Source: Selaginella moellendorffii
Lineage: Eukaryota > Streptophyta > Lycopodiopsida > Selaginellales > Selaginellaceae
NCBI RefSeq assembly: GCF_000143415.4
Contig: NW_003314395.1
Coordinates: 186,001-250,000 of the forward strand
Direction: 5' to 3'
Length of the DNA stretch: 64,000 bases
The notes beneath the pieces were generated by a model. That model was not told where the DNA came from. It did not search any database and saw nothing but the letters and a program-made list of their open reading frames with translations. A program made the translations under genes and the position numbers. Below are positions 55,129 to 64,000 of the stretch, piece after piece; position 1 is the first letter of the stretch, and every line of letters starts with the position of its first letter.

Positions 55129-57484
55129 TTACGATATCATCAGCGTTGTTTTCTCTTCGTTGGCATCGTTATTATTGTTCTCGCCACCTGATGCTGGTTC
55201 TTCCTGTGAAAAGAATTCCACTGTGTCATTAAATGAGAAAGAACACATTTGCTTCACCTTTGGTTGCTGCAAGAGAGCTCGGCTTTGCTCGAAGTATTGA
55301 TTTGGATGGTTGATGCCATCGCTAGAACACCCGTGCACGGCTTCGAAAACTTCGGCACAGGCCAGCTGCCAAGGACGGGAAAAGTTAGCAGCTGAGCTTT
55401 AAAGCCTTTGTCCCCGGAACGAACCTGGTAATGCTGGCTTCGGGTCTTTTCAAGCGCGGAAGATACTTGCCTGGAATTTAATCCCAGACCACCTAAAGAA
55501 GCACGCAATTTGTCCTCGCTGCGTGTCACTAGCAACGAATGAATGGGAGCGTCTTTTTGAAACTGGACAGACCACACCTGAAGTGGCGATAGGGACATCC
55601 GTGATGATCTCCAACGCCAGGAGTTGACATGATCAGTTTCACACATGAATAAGGTGTATAGTCCTGCACGAGGAGCCACATGTAAGTATTGTTTCCACAA
55701 ACCTTAAAGAAACTTACCGTTCGCTTTCCTTCTTTTCCATAGTTGTGACGGACGTTATACGCGTACTCTTTGTCGAACTTTTCAACACCCACCTAATAAA
55801 TTACTCCCGTTAGATACTCGAAACTTTTCAAGTTTTTGCGCACCTTTCGAGAAAACTCGGCTCTCCAGAATGCCAAGGCATCTTCCAGCTTTAGACCGAT
55901 CCCCTGCACCGTAGAAACTTTAGTATAAAGAAGCAAACGAAAGACAAGCATCTCACCTTTAAGAAGAGTCCAAGTTGCTGCCGGCCGCCGTGCCTCAAAT
56001 GATGGTCATCACGCAGCTGAAACAACGAAGATAAAGCCGTTAACTGATTGCTAGATAGGCCAAACCTGAAAGAATAAACTTCGCATGCACAGTGGAAATG
56101 AAGCCTTTGCCAGTTGATCAAGATCTTGCAAAGCGATCTCATTCGATGATTTTGGCTGCGAACGAACGTAAATTGAGCTGCCTTTACAAACATCAATACC
56201 TGAGTATAGTCAGGTCCTAGATATCGTGTACTCAAAGCCTCAACCATCTAAAAAATGCCATGTTGCGTGAAGTCAACCATAAAAAACACTCTGAACTTTA
56301 CCGGTGCCAGTCGATCTTTCTCTTCTCCAGCAATGAAAGAAATCCACTTTCTGCGTTCAGGCAGATTAAATCAGTAGTGTGTTGTAGATATCGATGCTTA
56401 CCGGTTAGTTAGAACGAGAGCTTTGGACAAGCGAGACCGAAATTGGCCAACAACCAAAAAGCTTAGCTGCAACAAATAAAAGTAATTAAATGCCTTTTGT
56501 CAGGAATCTTACTTGCTCTCTGGGAACAAAAGCTTCACCACGTCGAAGATAAACCTTACGGCCGCTTACAAGCTCTGGCACGTCTTCAAACGGAACTTTG
56601 TAGTACATTTTAGCTGCACGTAAATGTACAGTATAAAAGATTAGAAAGTGACCGCATATACAATCGAAGGCTTACAGTTCGAAACCTGATTTGTCGAACG
56701 CGCCACACTCTCTAAATTTTCCTTCACCGCCTGCAAGACCAAGGGAGTTACTTGGGGCGCCCTTGAAATGAATACCTCAATTTCAGCACTGGTCATTGCT
56801 TTGTAAGGCAGATTGCAATCGTCCATAAGTTTTTGCTGCAAACGAACACGAGAACTTGAAAACAAAAAGAGAAGGAAATGAAACTTCCAGACCTGTGCAG
56901 CCGGCATTTCACATCGGAAACGATGACGAAACAAAACAGACTCGATTCCAAGGAACCACCGGCGCAGATCCTCGCTGAAGACACGAGAGTTAAACAATCT
57001 GGATATCCAAAACAAAGAAAAACGAAAAAAATGCCATACGTGCGACAATAAGCTAGGCGCAAGATGAAATGCGAAATCACGTCCTTCTTGCTGGAATCGC
57101 TCCCCATATGTTTCCTCCAGAGATCGCTCACCTGGCAAAATCAAAATTTGGAACGCATTACAACGGCCCCATTCTCACATCTCACAGACACGCACCAGCG
57201 GATCCATCTCCTCCATCTTCTTCCCCCTCGACCGCGCTTCCTCGATTTCTTTCAGCACTGAGCCGGCAACGAAACGTTCCAGCAGCCGAGATTTTCATGA
57301 AATTTGATCAAAACAACAAACCTCGCAGCCGATCCAGCGCGTACTCCTCAAAATCTTCCAGCGAGATCTCCTCATCGGGCGCCGCCTCGTAGAAGCTGAG
57401 CTTGCCAGCGCCGGCGCCTCCACCACGGCTATCCTCGCCTCCATCCTCTGCCCTACCACCGGCCCCAATGCTCCTAAACGCCAT
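55129..57484 (-). CDS. PRIM2: DNA primase large subunit
   Basis: Multi-exon gene from ATG 57484 (exon 1 57322-57484, [16 protein letters not shown]) to the stop at 55129. Recognised parts: [72 protein letters not shown], then the C-terminal iron-sulfur domain with four cysteines: [34 protein letters not shown] and [11 protein letters not shown]. It pairs with the small catalytic subunit and polymerase alpha to make RNA primers in the nucleus. All four cluster cysteines are present. The tail after the last Cys is short and acidic. It diverges from the F-box gene, with 217 bp between start codons. Confidence 0.93.
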
Positions 57485-57701
57485 AGCCGAAACACAAAAA
57501 AATGGCGGGAAATTAACCCCATCGAATATCCTAGCACAAGTGCTACGTACAGCAAAAGCACATTTATCAGGATATTCGTTAGGGTTCTTGAGCGCGAGGC
57601 GCGCGAGCGAGGGAGAGAGCTAGCGAGAGCTGGATTTTCCCATTCTTAGATGGTCCGGAGGCGGCGGCGGTGCGGCGCGGCATTGGTAGTGATCCCAGCG
57701 A

Positions 57702-58763
57702 ATGGCGAGCTTGATCGAGGGGCTCCCGGATGCGATTGCAATGCAGTGCCTGGCGCGGGCGCCGCTAGGGATGCACAGGGCAATGCGGGCGGTGTGCCGG
57801 TCGTGGCGCGCGGCGCTGCGCAACGGCGGCGGCGGCAGTGGTGGCGCCGAGCTCTTCCGGGTAAGGTCCGCGGCGGGGCTGCGCGAGGAGTGGCTCTTCG
57901 TCACATCCTTCGAGCCCGACCGCGTGTGGGAGGCCTACGATCCATCCGGCGGCCACTGGCACACGCTGCCACTCTTCCCCTCCTCCATTGCGCGCCTCTC
58001 CAACTTCGGCACCGCCGCGCTCCACCGCCAGCTCTTCGTCGTCGGCGGCGGCAGCGACGAGGTGGATCACGCCACCGGCGAGCGCGACCGCCCCTTCGCC
58101 AGCGCCGCCGTGTGGTGCTTCGACGCGCTCCAGGGGCGATGGGAGGCGCGATCGCCCATGCTCACGCCCAGGTCCCAGTTCGCCTGCGCGGCGGTGGCGG
58201 GCAAGATCATCGTGGCGGGGGGATTCGGCTGCTCGCGCCGCCCGCTCGCCTCGGCGGAGATCTACGATCCGGAGGCCGACCGCTGGGACGCCATCGCGGA
58301 CGTGGGCGAGGTCCACAACGCGGCGTGCTCGGGGCTTGTTCTTGGCGGCGCCATGGCGCTGCTGTACAAGGGCCACTCGCTCGTCCAGCTCTACGATCCG
58401 GCGCTGGATTCGTGGACGCTGCATGGGTCGCAGTGGCGGGAGTTCCCGGGGAGATTGGCGGTGGTGGGCGATGAGGTTTGCGGGGTGGCGAGCTCCTACT
58501 TGATCCGGGGCTTGAACGAGCCGCAGCTATGGCGGCACTGGGCCGAGTACTTCCACAGGATAGGGTTTGGGGTGGCGGGGATTGGAAACGACTTGTACGT
58601 GGTTGGGGGGATCTTGGGGCCGCAGCAGGAGAGCATGAGGATTCACGTATTGAAGGAGGTGGATATCTGGAGCGTGGAGGGTGGCGAATTCGAGAAGAAG
58701 GGGACGACGAGCATGACTTGGTGCTCCGGGACGGTGTTGGGCTGCGCGGTTGTGAGCCTGTGA
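57702..58763 (+). CDS. F-box/kelch-repeat protein
   Basis: Single-exon gene of 353 aa from ATG 57702. The F-box is at residues 5-45 (LIEGLPDAIAMQCLARAPLG ... MRAVCRSWRAAL). Kelch-type repeats follow: LFVVGGGSD, KIIVAGGFGCSRRPLASAEI, YDPEADRWDAIADV and DLYVVGGILGP. F-box/kelch proteins are substrate receptors of SCF ubiquitin ligases; in plants many target phenylpropanoid enzymes or light-signalling proteins. The target here is unknown. The coding sequence is very GC-rich, so frames on other strands are long but meaningless. Confidence 0.93.
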   Translation: MASLIEGLPDAIAMQCLARAPLGMHRAMRAVCRSWRAALRNGGGGSGGAELFRVRSAAGLREEWLFVTSFEPDRVWEAYDPSGGHWHTLPLFPSSIARLSNFGTAALHRQLFVVGGGSDEVDHATGERDRPFASAAVWCFDALQGRWEARSPMLTPRSQFACAAVAGKIIVAGGFGCSRRPLASAEIYDPEADRWDAIADVGEVHNAACSGLVLGGAMALLYKGHSLVQLYDPALDSWTLHGSQWREFPGRLAVVGDEVCGVASSYLIRGLNEPQLWRHWAEYFHRIGFGVAGIGNDLYVVGGILGPQQESMRIHVLKEVDIWSVEGGEFEKKGTTSMTWCSGTVLGCAVVSL

Positions 58764-59096
58764 TCGGTCGATCGATCGGTCTCTTGATTCTTCGTCTCTG
58801 GGCTTTGGAGAGATTGATTGATCGTGTAGTAGCATAGCAGCAAAACTCGATCTTTCATATCCAGAGCTCCACTTGGATCTTAAAGGTAAACAATGGGAGA
58901 GGTTCTCAAAAACCCTAAAAGCATTCTTACTCCATATCTTAAAGGTAAACAATGTGAGATCCTCAAGAACCCTAAACGCAGAGGAATATGCCCCGTCCAG
59001 GCAAGTGGGGACAAGATATATCCACGTTGTCCTCACACCGAGAGGGATTTTGCCTCTCGAAAGCGTTGTTACTTTTTAATCGTTGCGCTCTGCCAC

Positions 59097-59184
59097 AACA
59101 ACAACAACAACAACAAAACTTTATTCTCATTTTCCTTCTCCTCTTTTGGGGCTCTCTCTCCTCTCTCTCTCTCTCTCTCTCATC
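59097..59184 (+). promoter_or_regulatory. CAA-repeat and CT-rich leader before the hevein-domain gene
   Basis: A caacaacaacaacaacaac run (about 59097-59116) is followed by a ctctctctctct tract (about 59154-59180) just before the likely start codon. CT-rich leaders and CAA repeats are typical of plant 5' UTRs; CAA repeats are known to favour translation. This reading is by analogy. Confidence 0.5.
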
Positions 59185-59219
59185 GTTGCGCCATTGCCAT
59201 ATCACCACGTCGGAGAGCG

Positions 59220-59974
59220 ATGGTAAGTCTCTTCTAACTTCTCCTTCTTCCCCGTGTCCATCCATCCACACTCTTTCCCTTTCTTCTCTCCTCTTTAATT
59301 TTCTTCTCTCCTCGCGCATCCATTGCCGCGGGCGCCGCTGGTAGGGAGGAGGCGCCGCTAGTGTCACCAATCTTTTAGTCATGCTGATGTCGCCCACGCT
59401 AGTCCTCGCCAGGTCTCCCCTGTTCTTCCTCCCCCGCCCGCTACTAGCTCCAATCTCCATCTCCATCGTCGCGCTTCTCCTCGGGGGAGGAGCGCGTCCG
59501 TGCTGGGCCACGATTCCTTGCAGCCCCACCGTCCAGTGCCCCCAGAACTGCTGCTGTGGAGTGAATGGCTACTGCGGGACCGGGGATGGATACTGTGGCG
59601 CCGGGAATTGCCTGAGCCAGTGCCCCAAGAGCCCATCTCCGCCCAATCCTCCGCCGCAAGCACAAGCGCCGCCGGTGCCCCCCTCCTCCTCCGCCAATTA
59701 CCCGCCGCCGACGTCGTGGGGATCCTCCGGGGCTAACCGCTACGCTCCTCCGCCTCCGCAGTACTTCTACGCTGGCGGCTCCGGCTCCAACATTGCCGAT
59801 CTAGAGTACCACGACATCCATCACCACCACTACTACGTCGACAATGTGTGGAGAATTGTGGGGATCGCGTGTGGCATCGCGGCGCTGGTGCTCATCGCCG
59901 CGTTCCTCATCGTCTTGCTGGCCAGATCTGCCAAGCGTCGCAAGAATGCGTGTGATTGCGATGGCGATCACTGA
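59220..59974 (+). CDS. Hevein-domain protein with C-terminal membrane anchor
   Basis: The preferred model has exon 1 with only ATG (59220-59222), a 122-bp intron (59223-59344), and exon 2, 59345-59974, giving 210 aa. The alternative starts at ATG 59381 (197 aa) with a 5' UTR intron. Both share the frame. A hydrophobic leader ([20 protein letters not shown]) precedes a chitin-binding type domain with cysteines in [20 protein letters not shown] and [13 protein letters not shown] proline-rich linker (residues about 90-140 of exon 2) comes next, then a transmembrane helix ([20 protein letters not shown]) and a short basic tail RSAKRRKN. Hevein domains bind chitin; an outer-face sensor or wall anchor is possible but unproved. 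Plant hevein proteins are normally secreted without an anchor. Confidence 0.8.
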
Positions 59975-59989
59975 TCATGGTAATCCGGT

Positions 59990-60935
59990 GGGGGGATAGA
60001 TCTACATCGGATCGCCCATCTGGACGCGCTTGCGAGGAATCGTCCTTGACCATTCTCTTCTTCGGGGGGAATTCTAGCGAAATTTTAGAGCTCTAGTTTT
60101 TCGGGGGAGGGCCATTGTCCTAATAATGTTCTGACTCTAGCTCTAGTGGTACCATTGTTTTTGGTAACAATCTGATCTCATGGGGTGGGTAACAACAGTA
60201 AAAATTGTAAGAAAAAAAAATGGAAAATTTTGCTTTTGCTTCGCGAAGCTCAGCTTCTGTGTAACGTACGCAGGAAATTTCTCAGGCAAGAACAGGGGGT
60301 CAATACCTGCATTCAATTAAACAGCAGGGAGTGAAACATTTTGGATTTTCTATTTTTATTTTAGTTATATGTGGCTGTTTTGTTTTTTGTTTTTTTTAAT
60401 ATTCTGTTGAAATCAACGTCAAACGCACGTGAAAGAACAGCGTCCAAACCATACCATGCTAACACAGGTTGGTCCACTCACGGCAAGATCAATCAACTCG
60501 GGATTAGAACCTACTTAAGCGCTTACTACTTGCCATCCCAAACACTCTGCTGCAATCAAGTCTTCCAGAACCGAACATGCTTTTGCGAAAAGTTGTCGGC
60601 AACTAATACACAGCTTTAGGCCTGTATCCATTTTTATTTTTTTTTCCAAAACCAGAGAAAAGTAAAAAAAAAATATTAAAAAAGAAAAACATATCACTGG
60701 CTGGAACCTCTGAAGCACTGGAGAAAAAAAGGGTCACTTACCTCCATCAGTGCACCAGACAGACACCTACTTGATCGTCACTCTCTTTCAGTACAAAGCA
60801 ACATTGTTATTCTAGCATCCAATTCTAATTCCGCGACTAAAGTATTTTCAGCTGCTTTTATCACAAACAAAACCGTTGCTTCCAGAACAGTATTATGGAG
60901 ATAAATCTCAATCCAAGGACAAGAAACAAATGCAA
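59990..60935. other. Gene-free spacer
   Basis: The 3' flank of the hevein-domain gene followed by AT-rich sequence. Short frames are present (60371-60619) but without any domain or splice context. No repeat or RNA gene is recognised. Confidence 0.5.
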
Positions 60936-60940
60936 AATTG

Positions 60941-61246
60941 TCACTCCAAAAGCAACGGATATGTCAAGCATGAGGTGGAATCGACACCGAGGACCGCAAG
61001 GTATGCCAATCCAGGCTCGACGAGATGATTAGGAGTTAAGCGCATAGAGACAGGCTCCAAGACAAGGTTCGTGTTGCAACTCCAGTCGCTTTCCTTGGCT
61101 GCTGCCGCAACGTCCTTTTTGCTCTCTCCTCTTTTGCTTTCAGCAAAGGCATCTTGGATACAGCTCACGAGTGCTGCGTCGTCCGGTCCAATCTCAAGTG
61201 CATGATCGTTTCTTCCATCCTCTTGACACTCTATTGAACTCGTCAA
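60941..61246 (-). CDS. Hypothetical exon, unrecognised
   Basis: An open frame of about 100 codons on the minus strand includes ECQEDGRNDHALEIGPDDAA and LVLEPVSMRLTPNHLVEPGL. An upstream stretch (about 61345-61390, AIASDESFNK before a GT) could be another exon, but I could not join the two in frame. There is no known domain. It may be the last exon of a small gene or a chance frame. Confidence 0.25.
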   Translation of the reverse strand: MTSSIECQEDGRNDHALEIGPDDAALVSCIQDAFAESKRGESKKDVAAAAKESDWSCNTNLVLEPVSMRLTPNHLVEPGLAYLAVLGVDSTSCLTYPLLLE

Positions 61247-61777
61247 GGCGAGAAAATCGAGTTTACATTTCTGAATACTTAAAGAAACCAGAAATGCAAC
61301 AATTATATGAATGAATGATTGAATTCACCTTGTTGAATGATTCATCTGATGCTATAGCCATTATTAGATTCGTACTGAAGTAAATTTTCTTGTTCTAAAA
61401 CTTGTTTCATAAGTACAGCTATAGTATCAGATTGTAAATCAAACCAGCAAATCGAAAGTTCACATGTGATTGAAGAGTGTTTCCAGTAGCAAGGTGTTGA
61501 GGAGCTGTCTCTTTCCCATATTGGGCACAGTGGTGGGACCAATTCTCAGCAGCAACAAGCTTGAAGAACTTGTCAGCTCGCAAGCGTAGATCTCATATCT
61601 CGATCACTGTGAAAACCAGCAAGGACTTACCCGTCATGACAAGAAAGATGCAACTAGATTGAAAACCAGAGCTAATCTCTTTCTCTTGCTGGAATAAATG
61701 GATTGTCTTGTTAGATGTCGCGGCCTTTCTTATACCGTGGTGGCCCAGTCGTTGATAATGCAGATAAGTTTTGCTCA

Positions 61778-61850
61778 GGGGGTGTAGCTCAGATGGTAGA
61801 GCGATCGCTTCGCATGCGATAGGTAAGGGGATCGATGCCCCTCACCTCCA
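61778..61850 (+). tRNA. tRNA-Ala (anticodon CGC)
   Basis: 73 nt fold as a full cloverleaf. The acceptor is GGGGGTG/CACCTCC with one G-T pair, the D-stem is GCTC/GAGC, the anticodon stem is ATCGC/GCGAT with loop TTCGCAT (anticodon CGC), the T-stem is AGGGG/CCCCT, and the discriminator is A. Internal A and B boxes are present (TAGCTCAGATGG, GGATCGATGCC). No intron. The 5' flank is partly repeated before the second copy. Confidence 0.93.
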
Positions 61851-62603
61851 TTGTTTTGTGTTACCACGTTCAGTAAGTTCTGTGATCCATCGAGTACTTT
61901 TTCTATACCAAAACTTTGATCCCAGAACTTTTGTCTCTCGCATTTCGAGGTGGCGTCTCCATCTCTGCCTCCAGATTGGGGGTAATGCATGGCATGAGCT
62001 CCCCATATGGTGCTGGCACTCGCTTTTGAGAGTCGAGCTTCTTGAGCTCACCCATCTAAAAAAAGCCAAACTTCCACGATCAGAACATGAAACTTTGGTT
62101 CAGCAAACTTCTGAATCACCATCGTAACTAGAGCGTCTGATAGTAAATATCGACCATTCCAAGTGCTCTAGGGAATTCACAGTCATTTCTATAATTCACA
62201 GTCAGTCATACTGTGCCTTTTCCCGTCGGAACGTTTCCAAACTTTGTGTTAATGCCTTCCCTCTAGCCAGGCATTTTAGTTAACCTCCCTGAATCTTTCA
62301 AAGGCCGAAAGAAAAAAGAAAGGTAAATACCTTTCCGATGTTCGTGAATGTCGACGACGGAATAAAATGCGTGGTGTATGAGCACGATTGCAACGGTCGT
62401 GGGAGAAGACTCTAGCCTTTGTGCGCACAGCTGCATCCATAGCCGTTGAAAAGCAACATCATATCTAAACTAAATTTCATAGTAGTAATGAAGAAAGATG
62501 CGAAGTGCTAGTCTACACTAGATAGAAAACCATATTTTGCTGGAATAAATGGATTGATATGTGGTGGACGTGCTTTCACATACATGCTGATTACTTTTGC
62601 TGA

Positions 62604-62676
62604 GGGGGTGTAGCTCAGATGGTAGAGCGATTGCTTCGCATGCGATAGGTAAGGGGATTGATGCCCCTCACCTCCA
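62604..62676 (+). tRNA. tRNA-Ala (anticodon CGC), second copy
   Basis: It differs from the first copy by two C-to-T changes: one in the anticodon stem (ATTGC, giving a T-G pair) and one in the T-loop (ATTGATG). The cloverleaf still forms. The 5' flank (gctggaataaatggattg) is shared with the first copy, so the unit was duplicated with flanks. It may be functional but is drifting. Confidence 0.85.
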
Positions 62677-62765
62677 TTTTTTTGGTCATGGTTGAAAAGG
62701 TAAAATCGGAAAATGCCGGATCAAAAGCATTTCTCCTCTCTATTATCTTCACTTAAATTTGGAAG

Positions 62766-62838
62766 TGGAGGAGAGGGGCATCGATCCCCTTACCTATCGC
62801 ATGCAAAGCGATCGCTCTACCATCTGAGCTCAAAATTA
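62766..62838 (-). pseudogene. tRNA-Ala-like pseudogene (anticodon TGC)
   Basis: Inverted third copy. From the D-arm to the 3' end it matches the other two, with loop TTTGCAT giving anticodon TGC. The 5' acceptor half is lost (TTTTGAGCTC in place of GGTGTAGCTC), so the acceptor stem cannot form. Confidence 0.85.
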
Positions 62839-62839
62839 C

Positions 62840-63198
62840 AAGAAATTTGAGTCCACTCTTTTAAGGTCCAACGAATTTGTTCAATGGCATCGACCACGAA
62901 GATCTCCCACAAAGATCTGCAAGCTACTTTTGGATTTTAATCAAATCCCAGCTCTCATCCAGTTCATAATGTTAGAATCGAGGATCATGTTTCTTGCAGT
63001 ACGATGGTCCTACCATTCATTCGAGAAAATCAAAGATGAGGAATAAGGAATATTTGACTATTCTTAATAATTAGAATTTGTTAACGATGGTTAAGATTTA
63101 GGGCTTGCGAGGAGCAAGCCATCGCAGGAAATGTAAGCGCCTATCACTGTTTCCGATCGATCGCGAGCGAAATCTCTCCTCTTCTAACTCTGCTGCAG
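62840..63198. other. Spacer before the TMEM19-like gene
   Basis: No gene seen. It probably holds the promoter and leader of the next gene; no clear TATA box stands out. Confidence 0.4.
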
Positions 63199-64000
63199 AT
63201 GGAGGCGATGCTGAAAATCGTCCTGGCGATGCTTGTGGCGGCTCTCGTCGCCGCGCGGGGACTTGTGAAGAAATCCCTCTCGCCATCGGGAGCTGTGGCG
63301 GGTTTCGTGGTGCTATCGCTGTCCATGGCCTCGGGAATCCGGTAGAAATCTTGTCCTGGTTGTGTGGGAATTCTTTTCTGTGCTTCTTTGTTCTTGGACT
63401 GTTGTGTGTTGAAATTCTTTTTTTGCTTTTCAAGGTTTGGAGCTCTCGTCCTGGCGTTTTACTTGAGTTCCTCGTTCCTCACGAAGTATAAGTCCGATGA
63501 AAAACGAGGCGTGGACGACGATTTCAAGGAGGGTGGCCAACGAGACTGGTAAGTTTGTAGATTTTGCCCAAGGTTTTCCTACTTTGTGAGTTTGTTCTTG
63601 TAGAGAGTGTTGAATAAATTCTTTTCGTAGGCTCCAGGTTCTTGCCAACAGTGCGGGTGGAACTTTGCTATCGCTCGCTGTGGTATATTATACTGGCTGG
63701 GAAGACAAGTGTATGGATTCCAAGGGGGATGCTCTTGTCACTGGCCTTCTCGGAGGAATTCTCGGCTACTATGCTTGCTGCGCGGGAGATACTTGGTCGT
63801 CCGAGGTTGGAGTCCTTAGCAAAAGCCAACCACGCTTGATCACGACAATGCAGGCAAGCAAAGGAAAAACTTCGAGAGTGAATTCCTTGAAACTTTATCT
63901 TTGTCTTTCAGGTGGTGCCTCGAGGTACCAACGGTGGAGTTACACTGCTGGGAACTGCTGCTGCTGCTGTTGGAGGAGCTTTCATCGGTCTGGTTTACGT
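63199..64000 (+). CDS. TMEM19/DUF92 family membrane protein, 5' part
   Basis: The gene runs off the window. Exons are 63199-63341, 63435-63548, 63631-63853 and 63911 onward. The start is ATG 63199 (MEAMLKIVLAMLVAALVAAR). Conserved stretches are LVKKSLSPSGAVAGFVV, LANSAGGTLLSL, GDTWSSEVGVLSKSQPRLIT and VVPRGTNGGVTLLGT, typical of DUF92 proteins. These are multi-pass membrane proteins; the family includes plastid phytyl-phosphate kinase VTE6 and the plant protein PGR. The lack of a transit peptide favours the PGR/TMEM19 branch. Intron 3 (63854-63910) has a GC donor (CAG|GCAAGC). Confidence 0.9.

Noticed and set aside
57650..58503. Long frames overlapping the F-box/kelch gene in other frames and on the minus strand
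   Set aside because: Very GC-rich coding DNA yields few stops; only the frame from 57702 shows F-box and kelch motifs.
60371..60619. 82-codon plus-strand frame
   Set aside because: AT-rich spacer, no domain, no splice or promoter context.

Overview
The window is nuclear DNA of a land plant. Genes are split by many short introns (mostly 45-80 bp, GT-AG with a few GC-AG), intergenic distances are small, and the products are typical of plants (BAHD acyltransferase, dirigent protein, LSD1-type zinc fingers, F-box/kelch, plastid FabZ). The compact style and low-copy layout fit a lycophyte such as Selaginella. That species guess is inference; no database was searched.

Region 1 (1-21.5 kb) is a patchwork of segmental duplications. 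A block holding an orphan multi-pass membrane protein (here called M), a small serine/threonine kinase (K) and a dirigent-like protein (D) occurs twice (2.5-5.0 kb and 8.9-11.9 kb, minus strand). A second block, M plus a DUF455 ferritin-like gene, occurs at 5.5-7.1 kb (decayed) and at 12.3-18.35 kb (intact), with a further inverted fragment at 0.5-1.35 kb. Fragments of DUF455, dirigent, LOL intron, ANKRD13-like, BAHD and FabZ genes are joined end to end. A complete 3.67-kb PIF/Harbinger transposon (12855-16524) sits in one copy, and its empty site is preserved in the other. The intact BAHD acyltransferase and plastid FabZ genes close the region.

Region 2 (22.2-37.7 kb) is dense and mostly single-copy. 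It holds an intron-free isocyanide-synthase-like (DIT1/PvcA) gene, a PPR relic, a third kinase copy, an LSD1-like (LOL) gene, a fused methylthioribose-1-phosphate isomerase/methylthioribose kinase gene, the ATP-citrate lyase B subunit, a RING-H2 E3 ligase, a KNL2-type centromere protein and ribosomal protein S23. Genes alternate as divergent and convergent pairs with 110-370 bp between them.

Region 3 (37.7-46.9 kb) is AT-rich and repeat-laden. It contains a decayed Ty3/gypsy element on the minus strand, interrupted inside its reverse transcriptase by a tandem TRIM element with a perfect 5-bp target duplication. A minisatellite and dispersed repeats follow.

Region 4 (46.9-64 kb) carries an RPRD/CID-domain gene, a conserved gene of unknown function, an ASCC1-like KH/2H-phosphoesterase gene, the DNA primase large subunit, an F-box/kelch gene, a hevein-domain membrane protein, tRNA-Ala genes, and the 5' part of a TMEM19/DUF92 gene cut by the window end.

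The most notable items are the plant-embedded DIT1/PvcA gene, the methionine-salvage fusion enzyme, the amplified orphan membrane family, and the junctions that show how gene fragments were shuffled.
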